DNA of 64,000 bases, taken from Salinisphaera sp002433465. Its GTDB lineage: Bacteria > Pseudomonadota > Gammaproteobacteria > Nevskiales > Salinisphaeraceae. A program made the position numbers and the translations under genes. Positions 26,536 to 36,053 of the stretch are shown piece by piece. The stretch lies in NCBI RefSeq assembly GCF_040361435.1, contig NZ_APNL01000010.1, positions 62,001 through 126,000 of the forward strand, given 5' to 3'. How positions within the stretch are numbered: position 1 is the stretch's first letter; each line of letters starts with the position of its first letter. The notes under the pieces are model-generated. The model did no database searches, was not told where the DNA came from, and was given only the letters and a program-made list of their open reading frames with translations.

Positions 26536-27591
26536 TCACGCTATAGCCTCACATGCGAATTCCCGCAGGATCGCAGGAGTGCAAATGCTCTCTTGATCAA
26601 TTCCGCGCTCTCCACATCGCACGGCGAGTGGATGTTCATCGTGAAGATTTTGACCTTGCTTGCCGGTTGCCTTAGCTAGCGGGTGCCCACCCGTAGCCTC
26701 AAGCAGATCCAACATCGGCTGGTACAGCGCTGAAAGCCGAAGATGGGGCAAACGATGCTGTAGCCTTTGAAAAATACGAAAGCCTTCGGGGTCGAGGTCG
26801 CCCCAGAAGGTCAGGCGTTCGCATGCAAACGCCGCTGCCGGTGTAGGCGGCTGCCCGGCGCGCACCAGGCGAGCGTAGTCCCGGGCCTCCACCGCACCTG
26901 CCAGTCCCCGGCCGTAGTCCTCGCCAGCCATCGACAGGCCGTAACCGTAAGTCACCATCCAGGCCAGTGGCAGATCAGCGGTCGCGGCAACTGCCGCTTC
27001 GAAAGCCACCGGGTTCTCCACCAGCACCACGGTTTTAGGCTTCGGGGGGCCGGCCATCATGAGATGCCAGGTACGCCCGGTGGACAGATGACCGGCCAGC
27101 CCGAAGCGGCGCAGAGCGAGGCTGGGTAGTGTGTCCAGGAGCTTCGAGGATCCGAGTAGGTAGCGGGCGCTGATTACGAAGCGGGGTACGCCCTCCAGAC
27201 TGTCCTGCTCAGCCCGCAACCGCTGGAGCCCGTTAATCAACCGGCCCATGTCCTGCGGCGACCAATCGGCCAGCTTAGAGTACAACGGCGCCAGCGCTTC
27301 CTGATCTATGTCCGATAGGCTCTCGTCGGCCATAGCGGCCTGCCATGCCCTTTCGTCGGCCGTCACAGTTTTCGCCTGGAGGCGAAGCTCGATGAGCGTC
27401 AGGGGCTGGCCTTGAGAGTTAAACGAGCCGTGCAGCTCATTAAGCTCTTTAAGCTCCAACAGGCCAGCCCGCACCTCAGGCTCGGTCAACTTACTGACCC
27501 GAGCCACTCGGGCCACCAGCGGGGTTGGCCGCATGGTCCCCGATGCCGGTTGCAGCTTACGCAGCGCCTCGCGGACCTTCGTGGTGCTCAA
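26536..27591 (-). CDS. jetD: Wadjet protein JetD, Toprim-type nuclease subunit
   Basis: JetD is the nuclease that cuts plasmid DNA after the JetABC motor has extruded it. The 351-residue protein has an N-terminal winged-helix-like region and a C-terminal Toprim-like fold. The acidic residues lie in VVLVENPVAFEAA (Glu) and FWGDLDPEGFRIFQRL (Asp-x-Asp), the WGD(L/I)D pattern of JetD and topoisomerase VI-type Toprim domains. Its start overlaps the jetC stop (ATGA), so it is the last gene of the four-gene operon. No damage is seen. The subtype is not settled. Confidence 0.85.
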   Translation of the reverse strand: MSTTKVREALRKLQPASGTMRPTPLVARVARVSKLTEPEVRAGLLELKELNELHGSFNSQGQPLTLIELRLQAKTVTADERAWQAAMADESLSDIDQEALAPLYSKLADWSPQDMGRLINGLQRLRAEQDSLEGVPRFVISARYLLGSSKLLDTLPSLALRRFGLAGHLSTGRTWHLMMAGPPKPKTVVLVENPVAFEAAVAATADLPLAWMVTYGYGLSMAGEDYGRGLAGAVEARDYARLVRAGQPPTPAAAFACERLTFWGDLDPEGFRIFQRLQHRLPHLRLSALYQPMLDLLEATGGHPLAKATGKQGQNLHDEHPLAVRCGERGIDQESICTPAILREFACEAIA

Positions 27592-30500
27592 TGTACGTCT
27601 CCCGGCCCGGGCGTCTGTTCCAGCCGCAGCTTGCCGATGACCACGCCTTCGTGGAGCTGCTGTTCCTCGATGTTGGTCCAGCCGCCCTCGGTGCTGGAGT
27701 GGGAAGTGCCGAACAGAAATACCGGAAAGTAGTCAAAATTGTTGACGTATTCCGGCGGGTGAATGAAGCCGATCACCTGAAGGCGGCCGCGAGTGTTCTG
27801 GATCTCAGCCATGCCGGCGTCGATCAGCTTCTTCTTCGACAGGTCCGAGAACAGGCCGTCGATCAGCATGATGGTTTGCTGATTTTCGCGCGCCTTCCGC
27901 CGAGCTGCGGCGGTCGGCAGCCGGCGAGAATCCCTCTCGGTAGAGAACTCGGTCAAGCGAATGAGCCAGGCCAGCGTCATGGCAGTCTTCTGTCCGGTGC
28001 TCAGATGCTGGGTCAGCTCGTGAAACTTGCCATCGCCCCGGATCTCCGGTGATGAGAACCGGATGCTGGGATCCTTGAACAGCCGCCGGTAGCACATCTC
28101 GCGGATACGAGCGCGAATCTGATCCTCGGCCCGCTGATCCTCGCTGGAGTGATGTCGCGCCTGGTTCATGTCGTCCTGCAACACCGACACCTGCCCGTGA
28201 ATAGTGGTCCGAATGTCACGCACCAACTCCTGAGCCGACTCCCGATCAAGGGCCGTGGCCTTGATCTCGAACCGCAAAGCATCCGGGTCCTGCGTATCCT
28301 TGGCCACGCGCTGGAGGATTCTGAGGTGTTGGCCCGCGCTGGTGATCAGGTTGCCCATGCGATTGATCGCCTCGTCCATGCTGACCTGGGCCGCGGTGCT
28401 CACCGCCTCCAGCTTCTCCTTCGCTGCCTCACGCAGCCCGAGGTAGCTCTCAGCCAACCGGTGAACACGATCGGCTTGGTCGAGCCCTTCGACAGGCCGC
28501 AAATGCTCGCGCTCCGAGGGTCCCAGATCACTATCTTCGGCTCTCAGGCTATTGATCAGTTCCAGCATGCGGCCAACCTGGCGGTTACGGTCGGCACGGT
28601 GGTCGCGCAGGCTGCGTCGCTTGTGCTCCAGGTCGAGCTCTCTCAGCTTCACGGCCAGTTCGCCGGCGGTCTCCTCGATGTCGTGGAGGTCCATGACGCG
28701 CAGCGCGTGTCGCAGGTTGCCGGACGCGATGCAGATCTCGTGCTCGGCGAGCTGGCCCCCGTCGATCGCCCCGGGCTTGAGCTCCGCGCTGAACGAGCGG
28801 GTCAGGCGGTCCTGTTGCAGCAGTTCGGCCAGCGCGTGGTCCACGGCGTCCCGCGCCTTCACGTAGCGCGGGCGATCCCCGCGCGCCTGCTCGAGTTGCT
28901 GTTGTGCCTCCCGGAGAAAGCGGGTTTTCTGTTCTCGCGCCCTCTGAGCATCCGCCCTTTCTTGTTCCGGCGTCTGGCCATCGGCCCGTCGTTGCCTAAT
29001 GTCTACGTACTTGGCGGCGCGCTTGAGGGTCTGCTGGAAACTTACCCGGTTCTGCGCCCGATCCAACGTTGCCTCGATTCGCTGGCCCTGTTCTTCGCGG
29101 GTGACCTGCCAGGCCGGGCCCTTCAGCTTCACGAACGTCTGCGCCTGATCCACGCGCCGGCGTTGCTCAGGCGGGTAGGCCTGGCCCCGCGCCTCATCAG
29201 CCTCCAACTGGGACGTCTCGGCCATGTTTAGGCGGCCCTCGGCGGTTTCTACGCGCTCCCTTGCACGCCGGGTGGCATTTGCGGCCCGCTCCACCGCCAA
29301 CTTTGCATCAACCACCGCTTGATTCCCGCCGGCTTGCTCGAAGGCCGCGGCGCCACGGATCATTGCCAAGCTGTTGCCCGTGAGCCGTTCGTTGATCGCG
29401 ATTGCTGTCGCCTCGTTGTCTCCGTGCTCGGTACGCGCTTCGGGCAGACGCGTCTCCACGTTGGCTGTCAGCGCGTCGCGCGCTTCGCGGGCATTACTCA
29501 CGGCCTTCCCCTCGGGCGCCAGCCGTCGACGTTCCGCTTCGAGCCGCTCGATGGCTTGATCGGCGGCGGCAATCTGCGCTCTCAGGTCCTCTTTGCGCTC
29601 TTCGATCTTGGCTGGATCCAGCAGACACTCCACATCCAGCGTGCGTAGGCCGGCCAGCAGCCCGGTGGCCCGGTTATCCTGAACATCGAGCCGACCCTCG
29701 CGGGCGTATTGCACCAACTCACGGCCCACGAAACAGGGCAAGCGCATCTCTGCGGCTTCCAGCGAGGCAGCCGCGCGCTCCGCACCCGCCGCATCCGAGC
29801 CCACCGGCGCGAACAGCAGCGCTGAGAAATGGGTCAGCACTTCAGCGCGACGCGGCCCCGGTAGGGAGAGGCCATCGATGAACTCATGCAGCGGTTCGGC
29901 CGGAATATCGGTCTCCGACAGATGCTGCAAGGCCGCCCGGTAACGGGCATCGGGGGCTGCCAGCTCATCGGCCTCCAGCGCCTCCAGTTGGGCTTTTAAC
30001 TCCTTACCCTCAGCCTTTTTCTCATGCCGCTCAATGCCGGCCTGTTCACGCCTAGCATCCGCTTGCTGCAACCAGGCAGCCGGGTCGGCGTCCTGCCCCT
30101 GCTGAGTCCGGAAAGCCAGCAGAGCGTGCTCCAGGTCCTGGAGGCGTTCGATTTCGCGCTTGAGGTCGGCGCGCTTGTCGGAACAGGCTTGCAGTGTTTT
30201 TCGCTGATCTTCCTCGAATCCGGAAGCCCGGGTCTCAGGGAAGGCTTCGGCAAATCGTTGATGCACCGCCTGCTGCTCGACCAGGTGCTCGTGCCGAGCC
30301 TCGGCTTCATCCTGCTCCCGTTTGGTCGCGTCACGCGCTTGTTTGGTGGTGTCCAACCCGTCTCGCGCTTCTTGGGTCTGGCGCCTGGCCGTTCGGTATC
30401 GCTCCTCGGCCGAATCATGCTCGGCCTGAAGCTGTTGATGCACGAGCGCGGGGTCAGCCTCAGACCCAAACTCAGCAACGAACTGGGCCCAATCCGGCAG

Positions 30501-32150
30501 CAGGGGCTCGAGGCGTGCCGAGCGCGCGGTGAAGGCGTTCATTTCTTTCTGGGCTTCTTGACGCTCCTCGTCCACGAGATACACCAACTTATCGGCGTGC
30601 TCGGCTTCCTCGGGCTCAAAGAACGGGCTCGAACGCACATCCAGGTAGGCCTGACGGCCTTCCTCGAATTCCGTGTGCTCATTATCAAGTTCGCTGATGC
30701 GCTCACTCAGCCTGGTTATTTCATCGCCAAGGCGCCGAACCTGATCGTCGGCGGCGTTCATCGTCTCCTCAATCTCGTCGAGCTCCACACGCACGGGGTT
30801 AGTGGAAGTAGCCCGCGTCATCCACTCGTAGGCGATTTCTAGGGCTTCGCTCAGGTCATTACGCACGTGCGGGCGCAGATTCGGCACCAGCGGCAGGAGC
30901 CGCTGAGCGTCGTCGATCGAGTAGTAGACGCTGCGGTGGCCCTTGTCATCTGCGCTGACGGGCCTGAGATCGCAAGTTGGCTCAATGACTTGCGTAATTC
31001 GTGTGCCTTTCAACTGGTTGCGACTGGCGATCTCATTGAGTCGCCTGACCTTTAGCCCAGATGCCGCAGCCAACCCCACGTCTCTCACCAGCACCCCTTT
31101 CCCCGCCCCAATCACGGTGTGACGGGCAAGCTGGCCAGTCAGATCATCGTCAGGAAAGCTCACCGTGGGCAGCCCTGGCAGCGGGTCGTTGCTGATCTGC
31201 TCACGCAGTGCGGCCAGTGTCAGGGCGATCGACTGGTACTGGCCGTCGTAGCGCTTCTGTGCCGCCTCGGCCTCACCGGCGGCGGCATCCGCGGCATGGG
31301 TGCTTTCCTGCACCCTCTTGCAGCGGTCGAATTCTTTTTTCGCCGTCTCAATATCGCGCTCGTTTTGAATCGAGCGATACAGGCTCTTAAAGATCGTGTC
31401 CTCAAGGTAGTGCTCGTCCTTTTCGGCCACGTCCCCCATGATTCCCGACATGATCTCCGGGGCCAGCACGTCGTAAAAGAAAGTCTGGTCGAAACGCTCA
31501 GCATCGCGCTTCTTGAGGTCGAAGAACTGGGCGGCCTGATCACCGCTGCCGGCCTTCTGGTATTCAGCCAGTTTCTTGGCATTGCCGCTGGCGATAAATA
31601 GATCCATCTGCCGGCGCCAGTCCGACTCAGTCACACCCCAGCTGGCGCGATCGCCCCCCCGGACGCTTTTCTGGAACACCCCGTTGGGCAGTAGGCCCGT
31701 TACACCGTCGAGCGTGCCGATGGTCGGTGCGTCCTCGAAGGTGCCCCGATAGAAGTAGTAATTACGGTCTCGGCCTCGGCCCCGGAACCCGCAAAGTCCA
31801 AACACCCACGTCTCTGCAGTAAAGGTCGACTGGCCGGTCGGGCGCGCTTGCAGCGCGTCTTCGGTCAGATCAATTAGCTCAATTCGGACATGCCCCCAAT
31901 GGCCGCTTTTATCGGTATGCGGAGGCAGGCAGGCATATACGCGGCTCATGAGGGCCCGGTCCCGCGAGATCAGCCCTACGATGGCATTGGCCAACGAAGT
32001 TTTGCCGCCGCCGTTATCCAGGCGAAGCGCGGTGGACAGGCCGTAGAACGGCAGGATGGTGCCGCAGAAACGGGGCATCCACGGCAACTTGGGATCGTCG
32101 CCGCGGCCGTTAACGTAGTTGGTCGCCTCGAAGCGGTTAATTCCGAACAT
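27588..32150 (-). CDS. jetC: Wadjet protein JetC, SMC-like ATPase
   Basis: JetC is the SMC/MukB-like motor that loops DNA. The ATG at 32150 (MFGINRFEATNY) gives 1520 residues, longer than the roughly 1100 of well-studied type I JetC. Walker A is LDNGGGKTS at residues 44-52. The ABC signature LSTGQKTAMTLAWLIR and a Walker B-like IMLIDGLFSDLS are near the C-terminus. Long heptad-rich stretches (about 480-1350) form coiled coils around a globular hinge-like centre (LPCFVGRELVQYA). It starts two bases after jetB and overlaps jetD. A 123-bp near-copy of codons 383-423 lies at 39245. Confidence 0.88.
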   Translation of the reverse strand: MFGINRFEATNYVNGRGDDPKLPWMPRFCGTILPFYGLSTALRLDNGGGKTSLANAIVGLISRDRALMSRVYACLPPHTDKSGHWGHVRIELIDLTEDALQARPTGQSTFTAETWVFGLCGFRGRGRDRNYYFYRGTFEDAPTIGTLDGVTGLLPNGVFQKSVRGGDRASWGVTESDWRRQMDLFIASGNAKKLAEYQKAGSGDQAAQFFDLKKRDAERFDQTFFYDVLAPEIMSGIMGDVAEKDEHYLEDTIFKSLYRSIQNERDIETAKKEFDRCKRVQESTHAADAAAGEAEAAQKRYDGQYQSIALTLAALREQISNDPLPGLPTVSFPDDDLTGQLARHTVIGAGKGVLVRDVGLAAASGLKVRRLNEIASRNQLKGTRITQVIEPTCDLRPVSADDKGHRSVYYSIDDAQRLLPLVPNLRPHVRNDLSEALEIAYEWMTRATSTNPVRVELDEIEETMNAADDQVRRLGDEITRLSERISELDNEHTEFEEGRQAYLDVRSSPFFEPEEAEHADKLVYLVDEERQEAQKEMNAFTARSARLEPLLPDWAQFVAEFGSEADPALVHQQLQAEHDSAEERYRTARRQTQEARDGLDTTKQARDATKREQDEAEARHEHLVEQQAVHQRFAEAFPETRASGFEEDQRKTLQACSDKRADLKREIERLQDLEHALLAFRTQQGQDADPAAWLQQADARREQAGIERHEKKAEGKELKAQLEALEADELAAPDARYRAALQHLSETDIPAEPLHEFIDGLSLPGPRRAEVLTHFSALLFAPVGSDAAGAERAAASLEAAEMRLPCFVGRELVQYAREGRLDVQDNRATGLLAGLRTLDVECLLDPAKIEERKEDLRAQIAAADQAIERLEAERRRLAPEGKAVSNAREARDALTANVETRLPEARTEHGDNEATAIAINERLTGNSLAMIRGAAAFEQAGGNQAVVDAKLAVERAANATRRARERVETAEGRLNMAETSQLEADEARGQAYPPEQRRRVDQAQTFVKLKGPAWQVTREEQGQRIEATLDRAQNRVSFQQTLKRAAKYVDIRQRRADGQTPEQERADAQRAREQKTRFLREAQQQLEQARGDRPRYVKARDAVDHALAELLQQDRLTRSFSAELKPGAIDGGQLAEHEICIASGNLRHALRVMDLHDIEETAGELAVKLRELDLEHKRRSLRDHRADRNRQVGRMLELINSLRAEDSDLGPSEREHLRPVEGLDQADRVHRLAESYLGLREAAKEKLEAVSTAAQVSMDEAINRMGNLITSAGQHLRILQRVAKDTQDPDALRFEIKATALDRESAQELVRDIRTTIHGQVSVLQDDMNQARHHSSEDQRAEDQIRARIREMCYRRLFKDPSIRFSSPEIRGDGKFHELTQHLSTGQKTAMTLAWLIRLTEFSTERDSRRLPTAAARRKARENQQTIMLIDGLFSDLSKKKLIDAGMAEIQNTRGRLQVIGFIHPPEYVNNFDYFPVFLFGTSHSSTEGGWTNIEEQQLHEGVVIGKLRLEQTPGPGDVH

Positions 32151-32151
32151 G

Positions 32152-32943
32152 CTAATCGTCCTCGTCTTCGCCGTTGCCGCGACGGGTGGCCAGATTGGTG
32201 ATCTGCGCCAGGGCGTCCTCGCCGGGATCGAGCAGAGCCAGACCACGGTCGTAGTTGCGTTGGATTTCGACGGCGCCCAGCAGTGTCTGTTGGTACACCG
32301 GTTCTTCTGCCGTGCTGGGCACAATCGTCAGCAAGCCGGCCTCGACCATGACCTCGCAGAAGGCAGCCACGCGCCGCTTGAAGTCCATTCCGTCGGCACT
32401 GGTTAGGATGGTGAGTACCTGCGTGGCATCGTCGGTCTCGCCAGCAGAGCCACGGAGCCCATCGCAGTGCTCGCGCAGGGCAGTCTCCAGGCGCGAAGCG
32501 GGAAATCTGGCGTCTTGATAGCGGCTGGCAGCAGTCATTCCGCGGTTGATGTAGGTATAAGTCACCGCCAAGTACATCAGCCAAGTGTGCAGAAACCAGA
32601 CGCCGGCGCTGGCGCGCGTGTCCCCCTGCTTGATCTGCATGCGTTCGAGTACACGATCACGCGAGAAATACTGGGGTGGTTGGGCGTCGGCCTGGCGGGC
32701 CAGCATCCACAGCTGACTATCCACCTCGATGCCCGGCATCTCGCCGCCTTCGTAGCGCAGCAACTCCAACCCCTGACCGGCGAGCAGCTCCCGAAACTGC
32801 TGCATCACATCGGTGTCCTCGGCTGCGGCCAGCAGGCTAGCGATGTGATCCTCACCGGTGTGGCGGCGCCGACGGGGCTTGGTCTCCACATAGCGGTGGC
32901 GCAGCAAATAAGCGTGCACCTCTCCAACCTCAGACCACTGCAT
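32152..32943 (-). CDS. jetB: Wadjet protein JetB, MukE-like subunit
   Basis: JetB is the small KITE-type (MukE-like) subunit that bridges JetA and JetC. The ATG at 32943 gives 263 residues beginning MQWSEVGEVHAYLLRHRYVE. The sequence has winged-helix character with MDFKRRVAAFCEVMVEAGLL near the C-terminus and an acidic tail GNGEDEDD. I recognise it mainly from its position between the JetA-like and JetC genes and from its size. It overlaps jetA by 14 bases and abuts jetC, so the stoichiometry is coupled. An earlier start at 33012 is unlikely. Confidence 0.75.
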   Translation of the reverse strand: MQWSEVGEVHAYLLRHRYVETKPRRRRHTGEDHIASLLAAAEDTDVMQQFRELLAGQGLELLRYEGGEMPGIEVDSQLWMLARQADAQPPQYFSRDRVLERMQIKQGDTRASAGVWFLHTWLMYLAVTYTYINRGMTAASRYQDARFPASRLETALREHCDGLRGSAGETDDATQVLTILTSADGMDFKRRVAAFCEVMVEAGLLTIVPSTAEEPVYQQTLLGAVEIQRNYDRGLALLDPGEDALAQITNLATRRGNGEDEDD

Positions 32944-34339
32944 AGTTGTCTCCGTCAGGCGGTGGGCCAGCGGCGGCGTGATCCTCACCGCGTAGCCGTA
33001 ACTCCAAGTCATCCCCGGTTAGCGCACGGTGGCCATCGATCGGGATTCGCATCGCATCAGCCACCAGGCGCATTTCAATGGCCTCGTCCTCGACCAGCCG
33101 CCGCGGTGCGGTGAAAACGCCCACGAGCTGGTCCACCATCGATTGACCGTGTGCGGACAGCCACCCCTGTGTGCGCGCCTCGGACAGCCGAATCGGCCGC
33201 TCGAACAGGAGCTGGCGAATGTGTTCTCGATGAGCCTCCAGAAACAGGTCCATCGGCGTTATCCGGTCATCGCCTTCCTCGGGTCGCGCCACCGGCGCGA
33301 CCGCTACCTCGGTTTCGGTGGAAATCGCCGGCAGGATGCCGTCAAAGTCGGCGAGCGCCGCATGGGGCCAACAGACCGCCAGAGGGCCGGACTGTGCATG
33401 GCAAGCGGCAACCAAGGCTTCGTCGGGAGGACACAGCGCCAGGTACGCCGCAAGCCCCGGCAGGTCACGCACTCCGACCGGCTTTTCCCCAGCGCTGGTG
33501 ATGTGATGGATAAAGTCGGCATACATGCGGCCGAGCCGCTCCAGCAGCCGCAGCGCGTTGTAGAGTTCGAGGCTGAATTGCTCGGCATCGGCGCCGCCGT
33601 GCTGCCCGGCATGACGATCCATCGCTTCGGTGATCTCTGACGTTCCCAGCAGCTCTTGGGCATCGACAACTGCCGCGTTGGTCTCGCTCAGCGCGTTGTT
33701 GTAGGCCTCGGACTGGCTACGGAACATCTCGACGCGATCGCCCCGGCCAGGCTGCTCACGTGTGTTACGGATGTCCTCTGCGAGCTCAGCGATTTTCTGC
33801 AATACCGTCTTGAGCGCATCCTGGGCCTCGACGAAAAGCCCGTCCCGCAGCGCGCCGGCAATTTCCAACGCCCGAAAGCGAGTCAACAGGAAGCTGCTGG
33901 CCGATGAGGCCAAACGGATGGCCTGGCGGCCGGTTCGGGTCAAGCGAGCCCGATCTGCACTTTCATAGGCCGGGCGTTCCAGCAGCGCAGCGGCTTCTCT
34001 CGTCGCGTCGATCTGCTCGGGCGCTTCGGGCACCCGCATCCATGACTGGCTCGGCGTAGCGAGGAGGATGACGACGTGCTCGAGATCCTCGTTCGAAAGC
34101 TCCGGGTAGTGCCCTTGGATTTCTTCGAAGCAGGGTCCGAGCGCCACGTAGTCATGGCTAAATATGGTTTCCTGGGAGTGGAGATAGCCGAGAAGACGGG
34201 CACCAACGTCCAACCAAATACCTTCACCCCAGCCTGGCCGGTCCTCCGTAACACGGTAGGTGCCTACGCCCGGATGGCGTGCTAAGTCATGTAGGTCTAC
34301 TAAACGCAACACTGACCGGAGAAGAGGTCGCAAGTCCAC
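32930..34339 (-). CDS. jetA: Wadjet protein JetA-like, MukF/kleisin subunit
   Basis: JetA is the kleisin (MukF-like) subunit closing the motor ring. This 469-residue protein opens with a winged-helix-like segment (LLRSVLRLVDLHDLARHPGV), then a helical middle with FVEAQDALKTVLQKIAELAE, and a C-terminal winged-helix region (TPMDLFLEAHREHIRQLLFE). I could not match its start to the DUF3375, DUF5716 or DUF2397 patterns of known Wadjet types, so the subtype is open. It begins with GTG at 34339 and heads the operon. Identity comes from operon position, size and fold-like features. Confidence 0.68.
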   Translation of the reverse strand: MDLRPLLRSVLRLVDLHDLARHPGVGTYRVTEDRPGWGEGIWLDVGARLLGYLHSQETIFSHDYVALGPCFEEIQGHYPELSNEDLEHVVILLATPSQSWMRVPEAPEQIDATREAAALLERPAYESADRARLTRTGRQAIRLASSASSFLLTRFRALEIAGALRDGLFVEAQDALKTVLQKIAELAEDIRNTREQPGRGDRVEMFRSQSEAYNNALSETNAAVVDAQELLGTSEITEAMDRHAGQHGGADAEQFSLELYNALRLLERLGRMYADFIHHITSAGEKPVGVRDLPGLAAYLALCPPDEALVAACHAQSGPLAVCWPHAALADFDGILPAISTETEVAVAPVARPEEGDDRITPMDLFLEAHREHIRQLLFERPIRLSEARTQGWLSAHGQSMVDQLVGVFTAPRRLVEDEAIEMRLVADAMRIPIDGHRALTGDDLELRLRGEDHAAAGPPPDGDNYAVV

Positions 34340-34381
34340 TGTTCTTTAGTTTTTTTCTTTCACGCAAGCATACCGAAGCGG

Positions 34382-34400
34382 TGGGTCATTTAACGACCCA
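34382..34400. repeat. Inverted repeat upstream of jetA
   Basis: TGGGTC and GACCCA are separated by seven A/T-rich bases about 45 bases upstream of the jetA start. It could be an operator or part of a promoter for the Wadjet operon. No cognate regulator was recognised. The surrounding 34340-34585 holds no gene. Confidence 0.4.
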
Positions 34401-34585
34401 TATCGATCATTGAGGAACTGGTTATTGCCCCCCCTTTTACATCCCACGGGGTACCACGGAAACGACAGGTTAGCTACGGCGACTCTTCGCGGCCCCAGAA
34501 TCCAACCTCAGAACTAAGTGCACAGTTACCGACACAGCCGATGCGTGAGTTGACTGCGCCCTGTTCGGCCCGAACGGCAGACGCT

Positions 34586-34827
34586 CTATCGTGGGCGTGT
34601 CTCGACCTCGGCATGGGACAGGCCGAGCTGGTGAACGACGCGGATGACGGCATCGATCGTCTTGAAGGCCGGTAGGCGCCGGCGCCCGTTTCCACAACCG
34701 CCCATTCTTCGCTGCCGAAACGGACCACGATGATGTATTCGTCGGCGTAGATCGGATCGCGATTGACCTAGGCGCGAATCTTGCCGCGATAGAACGCGAT
34801 CGCAGTGCGCAGATCGAAGAGTTTCAT
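34586..34827 (-). pseudogene. Broken small gene of about 80 codons
   Basis: Starting at the ATG at 34827 the minus strand reads MKLFDLRTAIAFYRGKIRA, hits an in-frame TAG, and continues in frame as VNRDPIYADEYIIVVRFGSE and EWAVVETGAGAYR. A one-base shift then leads to AFKTIDAVIRVVHQLGLSHA and a stop at 34586. The reconstructed protein is smooth and hydrophilic, like small plasmid or ICE proteins, but I do not recognise the family. The stop plus the frameshift argue that it is dead. Neighbouring DNA is similarly eroded. Confidence 0.6.
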
Positions 34828-34911
34828 CGGCTATCCGTGGTCGAAATTCCCGCGTGGAACTCGCGCGCGCGATCGGCGCAAAGCCTTATATGGCGGGCGT
34901 TTCAGGCGGTC

Positions 34912-34931
34912 GCATTTTTGATCAAAAATGC
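34912..34931. repeat. Perfect 20-bp palindrome
   Basis: GCATTTTTGATCAAAAATGC is a perfect palindrome centred on GATC, 13 bases after the stop of the hypothetical gene at 34944. The A/T runs allow it to work as a bidirectional terminator or as a binding site. Function is unknown. Confidence 0.55.
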
Positions 34932-34943
34932 CTAAGAATTTTC

Positions 34944-35357
34944 TCAGATCAGCTCGCGTTGGGGCTTCGCGGCGTTGCCGTGACCGCCGTAGAGGCGCAG
35001 ATGCTGGGCGGCCTGGCGCAGATAGTCCGCCGCGGTGGCCATGGCGCACAGATCAGCGAAGGCCATGGGCTCGAGCGCGGCGCGAACACGCGCCGGGTCG
35101 TTGCCGGCCGCGTTCTTGAGGGCCTGCTTGAGCAGTGCCTCGGGCACGGGCTCGTAAGCCTCGGGTGATTTCCACGACATCAGGGCCGCGACATCGCGGG
35201 CGCGCAGATCTGTGGCGATATCGCGCAGCATTGTTGCACCGGTCTCGAGGGTCTGCTGATCCTCGCGCGTCTGGCGGCGCACGAACTCGTAGCAGGCGGC
35301 GTGTTCGGCCCGGGCCATGCCGGCGATGACCTCGGCCATGGGCGTGTCGTGGTTCAT
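34944..35357 (-). CDS. Hypothetical helical protein
   Basis: A 137-residue, mostly helical soluble protein beginning MNHDTPMAEVIAGMARAEHA and ending YGGHGNAAKPQRELI. It contains CYEFVRRQTREDQQTLETGA and LPVPEALLKQALKN-like helices. No catalytic motif or membrane segment is visible, and I do not recognise the family. An in-frame TTG at 35372 is an alternative start. It lies between a MobI-like gene and a broken gene in the same orientation, so an accessory role in an integrative element is possible but unproven. Confidence 0.55.
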   Translation of the reverse strand: MNHDTPMAEVIAGMARAEHAACYEFVRRQTREDQQTLETGATMLRDIATDLRARDVAALMSWKSPEAYEPVPEALLKQALKNAAGNDPARVRAALEPMAFADLCAMATAADYLRQAAQHLRLYGGHGNAAKPQRELI

Positions 35358-35537
35358 GAGGACGGCGTACAAGAAGAATCGATGCGTATTGTGAGCCAGA
35401 CCGGGTGCTGGCTGCGAGCCGTCATGCGGGCGCTTTGGCCTGCTCGATCATGCGATCGATCCGCTTGGCCGTGACAACAGTGCGATGGTTAGCTTGCCAG
35501 AGCCATCGCACCCATACGGATATGCGCTTACGCGATC

Positions 35538-36053
35538 TCAATCGCAAATAGGGGATAGCGCATCGTCGCTTGCTGGCAACGCGCGCTCGGCAGCGGCTGC
35601 CTTTCGCGTCTCAATAATGTACCGACGTACCTTACCGAGCATTTGGCTCTGTCGACGAATCGCCTCGAACTCATTTTCGAATAGCATCGCCAAGTCGATT
35701 TCCCACTCTTTGGCTCGAACACGGCGAAACGCAGCGGCAGAGTAACGCATGGACTTGCCCCGCGGCAGGTATTGCAAGGCGGGCTGTCGCCTAGTGTGGT
35801 TGCCAGAACGGTAGCGCGGTTGCCAATACTTCGCGCGAAACCATTCGATCTGTACTGAGCCGTTGCGTAGGCGCACTCTCACGCCGATAAAGCCCCATTC
35901 GTGTTTCGGCCGTAGTTTATGGTTCCGGTGATGTGCCTCCCAGAACGCTTCGGCCGCCGCGAATGCGCGCTCGTAGAGAAACTGAGCGCCTGCGAGCGCC
36001 CCTTCGTAGGCTTGGTCGAGCCCCTGTCCTAGCTTGTCTTCTGTGTCGTTCAC
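35538..36053 (-). CDS. MobI-like conjugative transfer protein
   Basis: A 171-residue basic protein starting at GTG 36053, which has GAGG seven bases upstream; a GTG at 36134 is the longer alternative. The order of motifs is FLYERAFAAAEAFWEAHHRN, then WGFIGVRVRLRNGSVQIEWF, then AKEWEIDLAMLFENEFEAIR and MLGKVRRYI. This resembles MobI(A/C), an accessory factor that acts at oriT during transfer of SXT/R391 and A/C elements. In those elements mobI sits beside oriT, and here the upstream 300 bases are repeat-rich. The assignment is from memory of the family pattern, hence moderate confidence. Confidence 0.55.
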   Translation of the reverse strand: MNDTEDKLGQGLDQAYEGALAGAQFLYERAFAAAEAFWEAHHRNHKLRPKHEWGFIGVRVRLRNGSVQIEWFRAKYWQPRYRSGNHTRRQPALQYLPRGKSMRYSAAAFRRVRAKEWEIDLAMLFENEFEAIRRQSQMLGKVRRYIIETRKAAAAERALPASDDALSPICD

